Of a stretch of DNA of 64,000 bases, positions 17,764 through 27,217 are shown one piece after another (position 1 is the stretch's first letter; each line of letters starts with the position of its first letter). Source of the DNA: Streptomyces ochraceiscleroticus (GTDB lineage Bacteria; Actinomycetota; Actinomycetes; Streptomycetales; Streptomycetaceae); contig NZ_JOAX01000005.1 of the NCBI RefSeq assembly GCF_000720485.1, positions 411,137-475,136 on the forward strand. The letters are read 5' to 3'. The notes beneath the pieces were generated by a model that searched no databases, was not told the DNA's origin, and saw only the letters and a program-made list of their open reading frames with translations. Position numbers and translations under genes: made by a program.

Positions 17764-19236
17764 TCAGAACAGCATGCTCATGGGCAGGAGCAGGAGGATG
17801 GCCACGACTGAGGCCACCGAGACGCTGACGGTGCAGGTCTTGAGAGTGCCACGGGTGGTCTGCCCCATCAGCGACTGCAGCAGCCAGAAAGTGTTGCTGG
17901 TTACGTGCACGGCGAACAGTGAGCCCGCCCCTGCGGCCAGCGCGATCAGCACCGGGTCGATGCCGAGCCCGGGCGCGATCGGCCCGAGAATGCCGGCCGC
18001 CGTGATGGCCGAGATGGTGACCGAGCCGACGGCGATGTGCAGGACCGCGGCGATCGCCCAGACCATCAGCAGCGGCGAGAAGGTGTGGGCGGTGAAGTAT
18101 CCGCGCAGGATGTCGCCCAGGCCGCCGGCCGCTACTACCGCCGCCAGCGAGCCGCCGACCGCGGTCAGGATGAGGATCTGACCGCTCTCCTTGAAGCCAC
18201 TGGCGATCGCCTTCTCCACCCGCTTTTGGCCCACGACGACACGGCCGATGAAGACGGTGCCGATGAGCCCGGTGAGCAGGGCGACTACCGGGTCCGAGGC
18301 AAACGTCAGCACCTCATTCTTCCAGCCCGCAGCCTCGGCGATCGCGCCGGTGGCGATCATCAGCAGGGCGACGATGAGCGGGGCGAAGCGCACGAGCAGG
18401 CGAGGACCGCCTGCCTCACCGCCCGCTCCATCCTGGGATCCGCCGGAATTGGTAGCCGTCGGCCCGCTCGCCGGTGCGGCGTCCCGCCATGCCGGCGTCT
18501 TCGGCACCGTCCCGGCCGCCTGCGCGGCCCCCACAGCTGCGGCGGCCTTCACGGGCTCCGTGGTCTCCGCCGTCTCGACGCTCTGCGCGTCGTCGCTCTC
18601 GTCGGTGGCGCTGTTCCAGAAGCCCCGCCGGAACAGGAAGGTCATGATCGTCACCGAGATGAGGATCGTCGGGATGGTCAGCGCCAGGCCCCAGAGCAGC
18701 ATCGTGCCGAGCGGGACGTGCAGCAGAGCCGCCAGGGCGAGCGCGCCGACGCCCGGCACCATGAGGACGATGCCGCACTCGAGTCCGATGGCCATGGCGG
18801 CGGCCATGCGGGGCGTGCCCAGCGGGCCGATCCGGCGGGAGGCGGAGCGTGCCAGCGGAGCGGAGATCACCAGCAGCACGTCCAGGTAAATCGACTGCAG
18901 CAGGGTGCCGATGGTCAGCGACATCGAATAGGGCAGGCGCTTGGGGCCGAACAGCCGGAGCAGATGTTTGACCAACTGCTCGATGGCGCCCATCTCTTGG
19001 AGTATCGAGCCCATCAGCACGCCGAAGGCGATGAGCAGGCCGACCTCGGCCATGATGTCGCCGAAGCCGCCTGTGATCGTTTTGACCGTCTTGCCGAAGC
19101 CGAGCTGGGTCACTAGCCCCAGGTAGAGCGAACCCAGTGTCAGGGAGATCACTGGGTTCACGCGGAAGCGAACGATCAGCACCACGATGGCGACGATCGC
19201 TACCGCTGTGTTGATCAGGACTGTGATGTCTGACAT
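17764..19236 (-). CDS. GntP-family permease (gluconate/hydroxy-acid:H+ symporter)
   Basis: 490 residues from an ATG with AAGGAACGAG upstream. The hydrophobic pattern and segments LIAFGVLMGSILQEMGAIEQL, SMSLTIGTLLQSIYLDVLLV and the C-terminal HVTSNTFWLLQSLMGQTTRGTLK are typical of GntP/GntT. It is divergent from a CoA-transferase/lyase pair, so the likely cargo is a hydroxy or branched dicarboxylic acid that those enzymes degrade. Unusual is a 70-residue Ala/Glu/Thr/Gly-rich insert (roughly residues 225-300) in the central cytoplasmic loop. Confidence 0.9.
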   Translation of the reverse strand: MSDITVLINTAVAIVAIVVLIVRFRVNPVISLTLGSLYLGLVTQLGFGKTVKTITGGFGDIMAEVGLLIAFGVLMGSILQEMGAIEQLVKHLLRLFGPKRLPYSMSLTIGTLLQSIYLDVLLVISAPLARSASRRIGPLGTPRMAAAMAIGLECGIVLMVPGVGALALAALLHVPLGTMLLWGLALTIPTILISVTIMTFLFRRGFWNSATDESDDAQSVETAETTEPVKAAAAVGAAQAAGTVPKTPAWRDAAPASGPTATNSGGSQDGAGGEAGGPRLLVRFAPLIVALLMIATGAIAEAAGWKNEVLTFASDPVVALLTGLIGTVFIGRVVVGQKRVEKAIASGFKESGQILILTAVGGSLAAVVAAGGLGDILRGYFTAHTFSPLLMVWAIAAVLHIAVGSVTISAITAAGILGPIAPGLGIDPVLIALAAGAGSLFAVHVTSNTFWLLQSLMGQTTRGTLKTCTVSVSVASVVAILLLLPMSMLF

Positions 19237-19510
19237 CCACTCGTTCCTTCGATGCGACGGCGGTGAAGGCGACGGCTCGGACACGCGTCGCCAGCTGTGC
19301 CTGAAATCAGCCTGCAACCATTTAGTGGGATGGCCACTCATGATGAAGGCGGCCGTCAGGCGGGTCAATACTCCAGGCCTGGCGAATCTGACAGTCTTAC
19401 TTAGCGACTTTGCTGGTGACCGTAGTACGGACGGGGGTTGACCCGCGCAGCGGAATCCCGCATCTTGAGTTCGCAACTCACGATGTGGATATCGAGCGAG
19501 AGGCTTGCTG

Positions 19511-20740
19511 ATGTCTGAACTGAGTCAGAGCAGAAGCGAGGCACCCGGGCCGCTGGCCGGTCTGCGGGTGCTGGAGCTGGGCAACTTCATCGCAGCACCC
19601 TCGGCCGGCCGCCTGATGGCGGACTTCGGGGCCGATGTCATCAAGGTGGAGCGCCCCCTGGGCGGCGATGAGCTGCGCCGGTGGCGGCTCCACGAGGGCG
19701 ATACCTCGCTGCTGTTCCGCGTGATGAACCGGAACAAGCGGTCCATCACGCTGGATCTGAAACAATCCGAGGGCCGTGCGGTCGCCCTCGACCTGATCCG
19801 GCGCTCCGATGTGGTGCTGGAGAATTTCCGGCCCGGGACCTTGGAACGCTGGGGACTCGGAATCGAGCAGATGCGCGAGGTGAACCGGGGCGTGATCCTG
19901 GCCCGCATCTCGGGCTACGGGCAGAGCGGTCCCTACCGAGACCGCCCCGGCTTCGGCGGCGTGGCGGAGGCCACCGGCGGGCTGAGGCATCTCACCGGCT
20001 ATCCCGACCGGCCGCCCACCCGGGTCGGCATCAGCCTCGCCGACTCCGTTGCTGGCCTGTATGCGGTCATCGGCGCTCTGACCGCGCTACACCGCCGTGG
20101 CGTCACCGGTCAGGGAGAGGTGGTGGATGTCGCGCTGTATGAGGCGGTCTACTCCCTGATGGAGTCCCTGACCCCCGACTACGACGCCTTCCAGGTCGAG
20201 CGGGAGCGCACTGGCAGCTCACTGCCGGGGATCGCGCCGTCCAACACCTATCTGTGCGGCGACGGCCGTTACGTCGTCATCAGCGGCAACGGGGACTCGA
20301 TCTTCAAGCGGCTGATGCGGGTGATCGGTCGCCCGGAGCTGGCCGAGGACCCGGAGCTGGCCGACAACGCGGGCCGGGTGCGGCACGCCGGGAAGCTGGA
20401 CGCCGCCCTTTCGGCCTGGACCGAGGAGCTGCCGCACGAGGAAGTGCTGCAGCGGCTGGAAGAGGGCCAGATTCCTTCCGGTCCGATCTTTACGGCAGCC
20501 GAGATCACCAAGGATCCGCACTATGCGGCCCGCGGCATGCTGGAGCGGCACCGGGTAACCATCACGCCGGGTCAGGAGCGGGAGGTGGCCTTCCCCGGCA
20601 TCGTGCCCAAGTTCACCGAGGCCCCCGGGCGCACCCGGTGGCTCGGCCCGGAGCTGGGCGAGCACACCGATGCCGTACTGGCCGAGCTGGGGATCGACGA
20701 CATACGCCGTGGGGAACTGCGGGACCTGGGAGTGGTGTAA
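19511..20740 (+). CDS. CaiB/BaiF-type (class III) CoA-transferase
   Basis: 409 residues, ATG with GAGAGG 7 bases upstream. The N-terminal GLRVLELGNFIAAPSAGRLMADFGADVIKVE is the family's CoA-binding start; the catalytic Asp should be in GISLADSVAGLYA (about residue 178). It would load a free acid with CoA from succinyl-CoA, acetyl-CoA or similar. The next gene starts right after its TAA, so the product acid-CoA is probably split by the lyase encoded there. Confidence 0.93.
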   Translation: MSELSQSRSEAPGPLAGLRVLELGNFIAAPSAGRLMADFGADVIKVERPLGGDELRRWRLHEGDTSLLFRVMNRNKRSITLDLKQSEGRAVALDLIRRSDVVLENFRPGTLERWGLGIEQMREVNRGVILARISGYGQSGPYRDRPGFGGVAEATGGLRHLTGYPDRPPTRVGISLADSVAGLYAVIGALTALHRRGVTGQGEVVDVALYEAVYSLMESLTPDYDAFQVERERTGSSLPGIAPSNTYLCGDGRYVVISGNGDSIFKRLMRVIGRPELAEDPELADNAGRVRHAGKLDAALSAWTEELPHEEVLQRLEEGQIPSGPIFTAAEITKDPHYAARGMLERHRVTITPGQEREVAFPGIVPKFTEAPGRTRWLGPELGEHTDAVLAELGIDDIRRGELRDLGVV

Positions 20741-21682
20741 GTGAGTGACACAGCGGGCACGGTCGATCATGTTCTGATCACGGATGTTCTGCTCCGTGAT
20801 GGGTTTCAGATTGAGCCGGTGGTCATTCCGACCGCCGATAAGATCCGGCTGGCCTATGGGCTGCTGGACGCCGGGCTGACCTCGCTGGAGATCGGCTCGT
20901 TCGTTCACCCGGGGAAGGTCCCGCAGATGGCGGACACCGATCAACTGGTCTCCGAACTGCGGCCCGGAGAGTCGGCGGCGCTGCACACCTTGGTCTTCAA
21001 CGAGCGGGGAGCGCGCCGGGCGCTGGCGGCCGGCGCCCGCAACGTCCGCCTTATCGTCTCGGCGAGCGACGGCCACAGCCAGGCCAACGCCGGAGTGCCC
21101 AGTCAGGCGGCCCTGGCCCGGCTGCGTCCTGCCGCGGCGCTGCTGACCGAGGCTCAGGTGCGGATTGAGGCATGCATCGCCACGGCTTTCGTCTGTCCGT
21201 TCGATGGCGAGACCAGTCCCGACACGGTGGTGGGTCTGGCCCGGCAGTTGAGCGCGTTGGGCATCCGGGTGCTCCATCTCGCCGACACGATCGGCGCGGC
21301 CAGCCCTTGGCACATCCGGCGAACGGTCTCCGCCGTGCGCACGGCGTTGCCGGATTTGCCACTGGGGCTGCATCTGCACAACACCTACGGCATGGCCTCG
21401 GCGAACGCCTGGGAAGCACTTCAGCTGGGCGTCCGCCGCTTCGACGCCTCGTTGGGCGGGATCGGCGGCTGCCCGTTCGCCCCCGGCGCGGCGGGGAACA
21501 TCGCCACCGACGATCTCGTCAACCTCTGTCACCACGCGGGGATCAGCACCGGGATCGATGCAGAGAAACTCGTCGCTCTCCGGGAGGAACTCCACGCGTT
21601 GCTGGGACGTAAGCTCGACTCCGCGCTGTCCGCCGTGCCGGCGACGCCGGTGGCCCTGCGTACAGCGGTCACCACCGGCTGA
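20741..21682 (+). CDS. HMG-CoA lyase-like aldol lyase
   Basis: 313 residues; the GTG follows directly on the TAA of the CoA-transferase with GGGAG in the preceding coding sequence. Conserved features are VLLRDGFQIE (substrate/metal Arg-Asp), LGLHLHNTYGMA (His-X-His metal ligands) and GGIGGCPFAPGAAGN (catalytic Cys loop). Family members split HMG-CoA or related 3-hydroxyacyl-CoAs such as citramalyl-CoA into acetyl-CoA and a keto acid. With the transferase it forms a two-step route for a tertiary hydroxy acid, for example 3-hydroxy-3-methylglutarate or citramalate; the choice is open. Confidence 0.92.
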   Translation: MSDTAGTVDHVLITDVLLRDGFQIEPVVIPTADKIRLAYGLLDAGLTSLEIGSFVHPGKVPQMADTDQLVSELRPGESAALHTLVFNERGARRALAAGARNVRLIVSASDGHSQANAGVPSQAALARLRPAAALLTEAQVRIEACIATAFVCPFDGETSPDTVVGLARQLSALGIRVLHLADTIGAASPWHIRRTVSAVRTALPDLPLGLHLHNTYGMASANAWEALQLGVRRFDASLGGIGGCPFAPGAAGNIATDDLVNLCHHAGISTGIDAEKLVALREELHALLGRKLDSALSAVPATPVALRTAVTTG

Positions 21683-21729
21683 CGTACGGTATGTCCGCGT
21701 AGGCAGCTGAGTCCGGCGGGGAGACACGG

Positions 21730-22548
21730 GTGATGAGCACGAGCGACAAGGCGGGGACGCCGCAACTTCTGGTGTTGCAGAAGATCCGCCAGATCCTGGA
21801 GTGCTTCACCATCGAACAGCCCGAGCTGAGCCTCCAGCAGATCACCCGGGCCACCGGTCTCCCCGCCAGCACCTGCCAGCGGCTGGTGAACAATCTGCTG
21901 CGCGAGGGCTTCCTGGACCGCAACGGCGACACGTACCGCATCGGTCTCGGCCTGGTGCGGTGGGCGGCCCCGGGCACCTTCGGCCTGGACATGGTGCAGC
22001 TCACCCGACCGGCGCTCCAGCAACTGCGCGACCGGACGGGCGAGTCGGCCTGCCTCTATGTACGAGATGGTCCCTTCCGTACAGTGGTGGGGCTCGCCGA
22101 GACCCACCATGCGGTCATGCGGCTGTTTATGGTGGGCATGGTGATGTCCCTGCACGCGGGCTCGGCCGGCAAGGTCTTCATGGCGTTCGACCCCACGGCA
22201 CGCCGGGCTGCGGTCGGCCACGGGCTCACCCCGCACACGTCCCGCACCGTGGTCGACATCGACCTGCTGGACCAGCAGCTGGAGGAGGTCCGCAGGGTCG
22301 GCTATTCGGCGTCGTTCGAAGAACGCGACGTCGGCGCGGCCTCGATCAGCGCTCCGGTCTTCGGAAGCACCGGCGAACTGGTGGCGGCCCTGGGCATCGG
22401 AGCGCCGACGCAGCGCCTGACCCCCGCCGACGTGAGCCGCCTCGCGCCTCAGGTCATCGAGGCAGCCGAAGAAGCCTCCCGCCGCCTCGGCTACCGCCCC
22501 GGCATCCGTCGGGCTCCCCTGGCCACCGACTCAGCCACCGAGCGCTGA
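21730..22548 (+). CDS. IclR-family transcriptional regulator
   Basis: About 272 residues; GTG 21730 and ATG 21733 both suit the GGGGAG at 21718-21723. The N-terminal winged HTH (SLQQITRATGLPASTCQRLVNNLLREGFL) and the C-terminal effector domain (LHAGSAGKVFMAF, SFEERDVGAASISAPVF) are intact. It is co-directional with the CoA-transferase/lyase genes and probably regulates them and the divergent permease in response to the substrate or its product. Confidence 0.94.
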   Translation: MMSTSDKAGTPQLLVLQKIRQILECFTIEQPELSLQQITRATGLPASTCQRLVNNLLREGFLDRNGDTYRIGLGLVRWAAPGTFGLDMVQLTRPALQQLRDRTGESACLYVRDGPFRTVVGLAETHHAVMRLFMVGMVMSLHAGSAGKVFMAFDPTARRAAVGHGLTPHTSRTVVDIDLLDQQLEEVRRVGYSASFEERDVGAASISAPVFGSTGELVAALGIGAPTQRLTPADVSRLAPQVIEAAEEASRRLGYRPGIRRAPLATDSATER

Positions 22549-22559
22549 CCGGTCCCACT

Positions 22560-22751
22560 CAGGCCCACGCCGCGCACAAGGCCCTGCTGCACAGCTGGGC
22601 CCTCGGCGGGATCGCGTCGGCGGACCGGGATCTCTTCGACCTGTCAGTACCGCTGTTCGCAACGCAGGACGCCCGCACCGGCCTGGAGTCCGCCGCCGCA
22701 GCGCTACGGGCGGGCAACCCCCGCCCGGCTCTGGACTTCCACGGCTGCTGA
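22560..22751 (+). pseudogene. C-terminal stump of an enoyl-CoA hydratase/isomerase
   Basis: A 63-codon open segment directly after the IclR gene reads HAAHKALLHSWALGG and then RDLFDLSVPLFATQDARTGLESAAAAL, ending GNPRPALDFHGC and a stop. This matches the terminal helices of crotonase-family enzymes (the FxTxDxxxGxxAFxxxxxPxFxG pattern). The catalytic N-terminal three quarters are absent, so it is a remnant. It hints that the CoA-thioester pathway beside it once included a hydratase. Confidence 0.6.
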
Positions 22752-22770
22752 CACCCGCCGAGTACTGGGA

Positions 22771-22813
22771 TGCCTTCGCCCCGACCGCGCCGTTGTACGC
22801 CGGGGCGAAGGCA
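22771..22813. terminator. 13-bp hairpin downstream of the hydratase stump
   Basis: TGCCTTCGCCCCG and CGGGGCGAAGGCA flank a 17-base loop, 20 bases after the stump's stop codon. Confidence 0.55.
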
Positions 22814-22831
22814 GGGCTGGGGACTGCAAGA

Positions 22832-22942
22832 AGAACGGCCCTGCACTACAAGATCCGCCGCGACTGCCGCCAGCGCGGCATCGGCCTCCGGCATGCCATC
22901 CGAGCGGTCGCCCCCATGCATAACCTCGCGCTGGCCGCGTGA
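22832..22942 (+). pseudogene. Short C-terminal fragment of an unidentified protein
   Basis: An open 36-codon tail reads RTALHYKIRRDCRQRGIGLRH and then AIRAVAPMHNLALAA before the stop. It has the look of the end of a basic DNA-acting protein, perhaps a transposase, but I do not recognise the family. Together with the preceding stump it marks a recombination scar. From 22943 to 23207 I see nothing else. Confidence 0.3.
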
Positions 22943-23207
22943 CTAGGACAACCCCGGAACCGCGTTGCCCATGTAGGAGCCGAGGAGTGACTTGCCCTCG
23001 CCCGCGAAGGCCCGCGCGGGAACTTCCAGCACGCGGTCGGGCGTGGGGAGGACTTCTTCGGAAACCCGATCATCATCAGCCCACCGGTGATCGGCTTCTG
23101 CCGGCGGAAACACTGACACCTGCGGTTCGGCCGGAGGGGTGCCCACCGGCTCGTGACGGCGAGCGTTACAGGGGTGTCGTCCGGGCACGGCCCACCGTCC
23201 AGACCGC

Positions 23208-23864
23208 TCAGCCAGGAGGGGAGGACGGCCGCTCCGGCCGCGGACAACGCGTTGCGGGAACTTCGGTACCCAGGAGGTCTTCCATCGCGGCTGTCATCCC
23301 GGCGACGAGGTCGCGTCGCGGGTCTATGAGCCACTGGAGTTGGAGTCCGTCCCACAGTGCGATAAGGGACCCCGCGATCTCTTGGGGATCCCTGCTGTTG
23401 GAGATGCGGCCCTTCTCCTGGTCCCGCCGAATGACCATCGCGGCGGTGGCGATGACCCTCTCGTACCTGTCACGGAACCACTGATGCGCGGGGTGGTCCG
23501 GAGCTGAGGATTCCGCAGCCATGAGGGCGAGCAGCCGCAGCATCTCTTGCCGCTCCAGGTTGCGGCGAACGTACTGCAGGACGGCGTACGCGACGCCCTC
23601 TCCCCGGCTGTCCGATTCGAAGGAGTCGATGCTTGCGGAGTCGGCGTTCTCAAGGACGGCCACCAGGAGCGCGCTTTTGCTGGGGAAGTGGTGCACCACG
23701 CTGGTCAGGCTGAGATCGAGTTGTTTCGCGATCTCTCGCAGGGACCCGCCTCGGTAGCCGCACGCTGAGAAGACGGATGTGGCGGAGCTGATGATCTCGG
23801 CTCGTCGCCGCGCGCTCTTGGCGTAGGGCCCCCGCCGGGCGACTGGGCGAATCTCTTCGGTCAT
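23208..23864 (-). CDS. TetR-family regulator of the glucuronide genes (probable)
   Basis: 218 residues with the HTH (RRAEIISSATSVFSACGYRGG, then LSLTSVVHHFPSKSALLVAVLE). It is divergent from the ABC importer/beta-glucuronidase genes, and E. coli GusR, the glucuronide repressor, is also a TetR protein; the role here is inferred from position. The C-terminal tail (RCPRPERPSSPPG) looks disordered. Confidence 0.9.
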   Translation of the reverse strand: MTEEIRPVARRGPYAKSARRRAEIISSATSVFSACGYRGGSLREIAKQLDLSLTSVVHHFPSKSALLVAVLENADSASIDSFESDSRGEGVAYAVLQYVRRNLERQEMLRLLALMAAESSAPDHPAHQWFRDRYERVIATAAMVIRRDQEKGRISNSRDPQEIAGSLIALWDGLQLQWLIDPRRDLVAGMTAAMEDLLGTEVPATRCPRPERPSSPPG

Positions 23865-24100
23865 GGCATCAACCCTATGGCGGCAAGGTGCCGGTCACGC
23901 CGCCCTTCGCCGCCTCCCCAGGGCGCTCCCGTCGCGCCGATCGGCTGTGCGCGGAGCCGGCGACAGCAGCGGCGGCGGGCCCAACTTCAATCTGTCGAAA
24001 CTGTGGCACCTGTTCGGTTTTCGCTGTACCTTCTCGCTCACCTACCAGACGTGCGGAAGAGCCGCTCACGCATTCATCGGGTGGAGAGGATCGGACAAGG

Positions 24101-25393
24101 ATGTTCAGACCACAGGCCGTGAGGACACTCGTTGTCGGTTTGGCCGCCGCGCTGCTTCTGACGGGTTGCGGCCGAACCGACAGCAAGCAGGGTCAGGGGT
24201 CGGCAGGTGCCCCCATCGACAGCTCACCTGCCACCGGCGACATCGCTGTGTGGGCGATGGGCACGGAGGGTGAGCTCCTGCCCAAGCTGGCTGCCCGGTT
24301 CGAGAAGGCGAACCCTGACGCGAGGGTGAAGGTCACGGCGGTTCCGTGGCAGGACTACGGCAAGAAGGTCGAAACGGCGATCGCGTCCGGTGACACCCCG
24401 GACGCGACTTTGGTGGGTTCCGCCGATCTTGCGACGTTCGCGACCACGGGAGGGCTGGAGCAAGTCCCGCCGAAGCTGGTCGACGACTCGGCCTTCTATC
24501 CAGGCGCCGTCCAAAGCAGTGCGTTCGAGGGGGCTCGGTACGGCGTCCCCTGGTACGTGGAGACCCGCTGCCTCTTCTACCGGAAGGACATGGCACGGGC
24601 CGCCGGAATGTCTCCGCCCAAGACCTGGGACGACTACCGCCCGTTCCTCAAGGCTCTCCAGAAGGAAGGCGCCAAGTGGGGCCTCTCGTTGCCCACCGGG
24701 GCCGCCCAGAGCTGGCAGAGCGTCCTGCCCTTCATGTGGCAGGCCGGAGCCCGGCTCATGAACGAGAACAAGAGCGAGTTCACCTTCGATACCCCTGAGG
24801 CGCTCACGGGGCTGAGGTTTTACCAGTCGTTCTTCGCTTCGAAGACCGTGAGCCCGAATGGCCCGGTGAGCCTCGGCGAGATCGAGCCGGAGTTTGTTGC
24901 CGGCTCCACTGCCGCACTCATCTCGGGCCCGTGGGAGCAAGGGCTGCTGAAGTCCGCCGGTGGCGCGTCCTTCGTCGATGACAAGGTGGGGATCGCACCG
25001 CTCCCGGCGGGGCCGGCTTCCAATGCCAGCTACGTCGGCAGCGGGCAATGGGCAGTGTTCCAGAACGCCGAGAACCGTGAGGGGGCCTGGAAGTTCATCC
25101 GGTGGATGGCCCGGCCCGACAGCCAGACGGCGTGGTATGAACTGTCCGGCGACCTTCCCGCCGTGCAGTCGGCCTGGAACGCAGGAAAGATCGCGACCGA
25201 TCCTGCCCTGGCCGTTTTCCGGTCTCAGCTCAAGACCGCGCAGCCGGGCCCGACTGCCGCGAGGTGGAAGCAAGTCACCGCGGTATTCGATGCCGAGATC
25301 GAGAAGGTCGCCAAGGGCGTCTCTTCACCAGAAGAGGCTCTGCACCGGATCCAGGCCAAGGCGTCGACGATCGGAACCGGAGACCAGCGATGA
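24101..25393 (+). CDS. ABC sugar importer, substrate-binding lipoprotein (CUT1)
   Basis: 430 residues from the ATG at 24101 with GGAGAGGA upstream; an earlier in-frame start would add a non-signal extension. The signal peptide ends in the lipobox LLLTGC. The domain is family 1 binding protein (WAMGTEGELLPKLAARFEKAN, YGVPWYVETRCLFYRKD, KTWDDYRPFLKAL). Cargo is likely a glucuronide or related oligosaccharide, given the beta-glucuronidase downstream. The stop overlaps the next ATG (ATGA). Confidence 0.93.
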   Translation: MFRPQAVRTLVVGLAAALLLTGCGRTDSKQGQGSAGAPIDSSPATGDIAVWAMGTEGELLPKLAARFEKANPDARVKVTAVPWQDYGKKVETAIASGDTPDATLVGSADLATFATTGGLEQVPPKLVDDSAFYPGAVQSSAFEGARYGVPWYVETRCLFYRKDMARAAGMSPPKTWDDYRPFLKALQKEGAKWGLSLPTGAAQSWQSVLPFMWQAGARLMNENKSEFTFDTPEALTGLRFYQSFFASKTVSPNGPVSLGEIEPEFVAGSTAALISGPWEQGLLKSAGGASFVDDKVGIAPLPAGPASNASYVGSGQWAVFQNAENREGAWKFIRWMARPDSQTAWYELSGDLPAVQSAWNAGKIATDPALAVFRSQLKTAQPGPTAARWKQVTAVFDAEIEKVAKGVSSPEEALHRIQAKASTIGTGDQR

Positions 25394-26340
25394 CTTCGCC
25401 CGCCTCTGTGAAAGCATCGCCGGACCGCGCCGTCGGCCCGCGGCGAACGGCACCGCCAAGGGCCATGTCAAGCCTTCGACGCACACTGATGGCTTGGGGC
25501 TTCTGCTCACCGTTCGTCGCGCTGTTCGCCACCTTCGGTGTCTGGCCGGTCTTCTCCTCGCTGTCGATGAGCGTAACCGACATCACCAGCCGGGACGTGC
25601 GGACACCATTCAGCGTCAACTTCGTGGGTCTCGACAACTACAGCGCCCTGTTCGCGGATCCGACGTTCGTCCGCGCGGTCCTCAACACACTCTATTTCGT
25701 CGCCGTGGGAATTCCTCTGACGATGGTGATCGCCCTCGCCCTCGCCGTCGCACTCAACTCAGGGATACGGCGCGCGAAAGCACTCTTCCGGGTCGGGTAC
25801 TTCGCCCCCGTGGTGACGAGCATTGTGGCAGTCGCGGTGGTGTGGAGGTACCTCTACAAGCCGGACGGGATGATCAATTCCGCCCTTGCCGCCATAGGAA
25901 TCCACGGCCCCGACTGGCTGAACGATCCGCACTGGTCGATGCCCGCGCTCATCCTGATGGCAGTGTGGCGCCACTTCGGCATTCCCATGGTGATCTTCCT
26001 GGCGGGACTGCAATCGGTGCCTGCCGAACTGCACGAGGCGGCACGCATGGACGGCGCTACACGATGGCGCGCTTTCCGGAGTATCACTCTGCCACTTCTC
26101 AGGCCGACCACCCTGATCGTCGCGATACTTCTGAGCATCAGTTACCTTCAGTTCTTCGAAGAACCGTTCGTGATGACGAGTGGTGGCCCCCTGGACAGCA
26201 CGGTATCGATCAGCTATTACGCGTACCGGCAATTCGGATTCGGCAATTACGGTTTGGCCTCCGCCGCCTCCTACGTGCTGGTGACCGCGATCGCGCTGCT
26301 CAGCTTCGTTCAATTCCGAATCTTCCGAGCGAAAGTCTGA
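25390..26340 (+). CDS. ABC sugar importer, permease 1 (MalF-like)
   Basis: 316 residues with six transmembrane segments. The EAA loop that contacts the ATPase is ELHEAARMDGATRWRAFRSI (about residues 215-235). Start is coupled to the binding-protein gene by ATGA, and permease 2 begins two bases after its stop. Confidence 0.95.
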   Translation: MTSPASVKASPDRAVGPRRTAPPRAMSSLRRTLMAWGFCSPFVALFATFGVWPVFSSLSMSVTDITSRDVRTPFSVNFVGLDNYSALFADPTFVRAVLNTLYFVAVGIPLTMVIALALAVALNSGIRRAKALFRVGYFAPVVTSIVAVAVVWRYLYKPDGMINSALAAIGIHGPDWLNDPHWSMPALILMAVWRHFGIPMVIFLAGLQSVPAELHEAARMDGATRWRAFRSITLPLLRPTTLIVAILLSISYLQFFEEPFVMTSGGPLDSTVSISYYAYRQFGFGNYGLASAASYVLVTAIALLSFVQFRIFRAKV

Positions 26341-26341
26341 C

Positions 26342-27217
26342 ATGGCTACCATGACCGCAAGGACGGTTCCGGCCGACCGAGCCGCCGGCGCACCCCGAAG
26401 CACCCGGACCGCCCGTACTTTGCTTTACGGCACCTTGATCCTTGGCCTCCTCGCGACGCTGGCTCCGTTCGCGTGGATGTTCCTCGGGTCGGTCAAGCCG
26501 ACTGGTGAAATAGTCGCTCATCCTAGTACGTGGCTCCCCGACTCTCCGACCCTTGTCAACTTCGACCGGTTGCTTTCGAAGCAGAACTTCGGACTGTACT
26601 TCTTCAACAGTTCGCTGGTTGCCATGGCCTGCGTCATGGGGAATCTGCTTTTCTGCTCCATGGCAGGGTATGCGTTGGCGAAGATCGAGTTCGCTGGGAA
26701 ACGCGTCCTGTTCAGCCTCGTCCTCACGATGTTGATCATCCCGGGCGTCACCACGTTCGTACCGCTCTTCGTCCTGGTCAGCAACATGGGCCTGAGCAAC
26801 TCCTACCTGGGGCTTATCCTGCCGTTCCTCGTGACGCCGCTCGGCGTATTCCTCATGCGCCAGTTCGTCCACGACATCCCGGATTCCCTCGTCGAGGCGG
26901 CCCGGCTCGACGGCGCGGGTGAAGTCCGGACCTTTCTCAGCGTGATCCTTCCGCTCTGCCGACCTGCTCTGGCGACACTGGCGATCTTGACGTTCCTCGC
27001 GCAGTGGAACAACTTCCTGTGGCCACTCGTGGTCGCGCAGACCGAGGAGCATTACACGCTGCCGGTTGCGCTCGCGTTGTTCTCAGTGGGAGCCAACGGC
27101 ACCAACTACGGCCTGCTGCTGGCCGGCGCGGTAACCGTCGTCACGCCGATCATCCTGCTCTTCCTGGTCCTCCAGAAACACTTCATCCAGGGAATCGCCA
27201 ACACCGGCATCAAATAG
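26342..27217 (+). CDS. ABC sugar importer, permease 2 (MalG-like)
   Basis: 291 residues, six transmembrane segments, EAA loop SLVEAARLDGAGEVRTF (about residue 184). No ATP-binding subunit is encoded nearby; in Streptomyces many CUT1 importers share the ATPase MsiK, which is the likely partner. Confidence 0.95.
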   Translation: MATMTARTVPADRAAGAPRSTRTARTLLYGTLILGLLATLAPFAWMFLGSVKPTGEIVAHPSTWLPDSPTLVNFDRLLSKQNFGLYFFNSSLVAMACVMGNLLFCSMAGYALAKIEFAGKRVLFSLVLTMLIIPGVTTFVPLFVLVSNMGLSNSYLGLILPFLVTPLGVFLMRQFVHDIPDSLVEAARLDGAGEVRTFLSVILPLCRPALATLAILTFLAQWNNFLWPLVVAQTEEHYTLPVALALFSVGANGTNYGLLLAGAVTVVTPIILLFLVLQKHFIQGIANTGIK

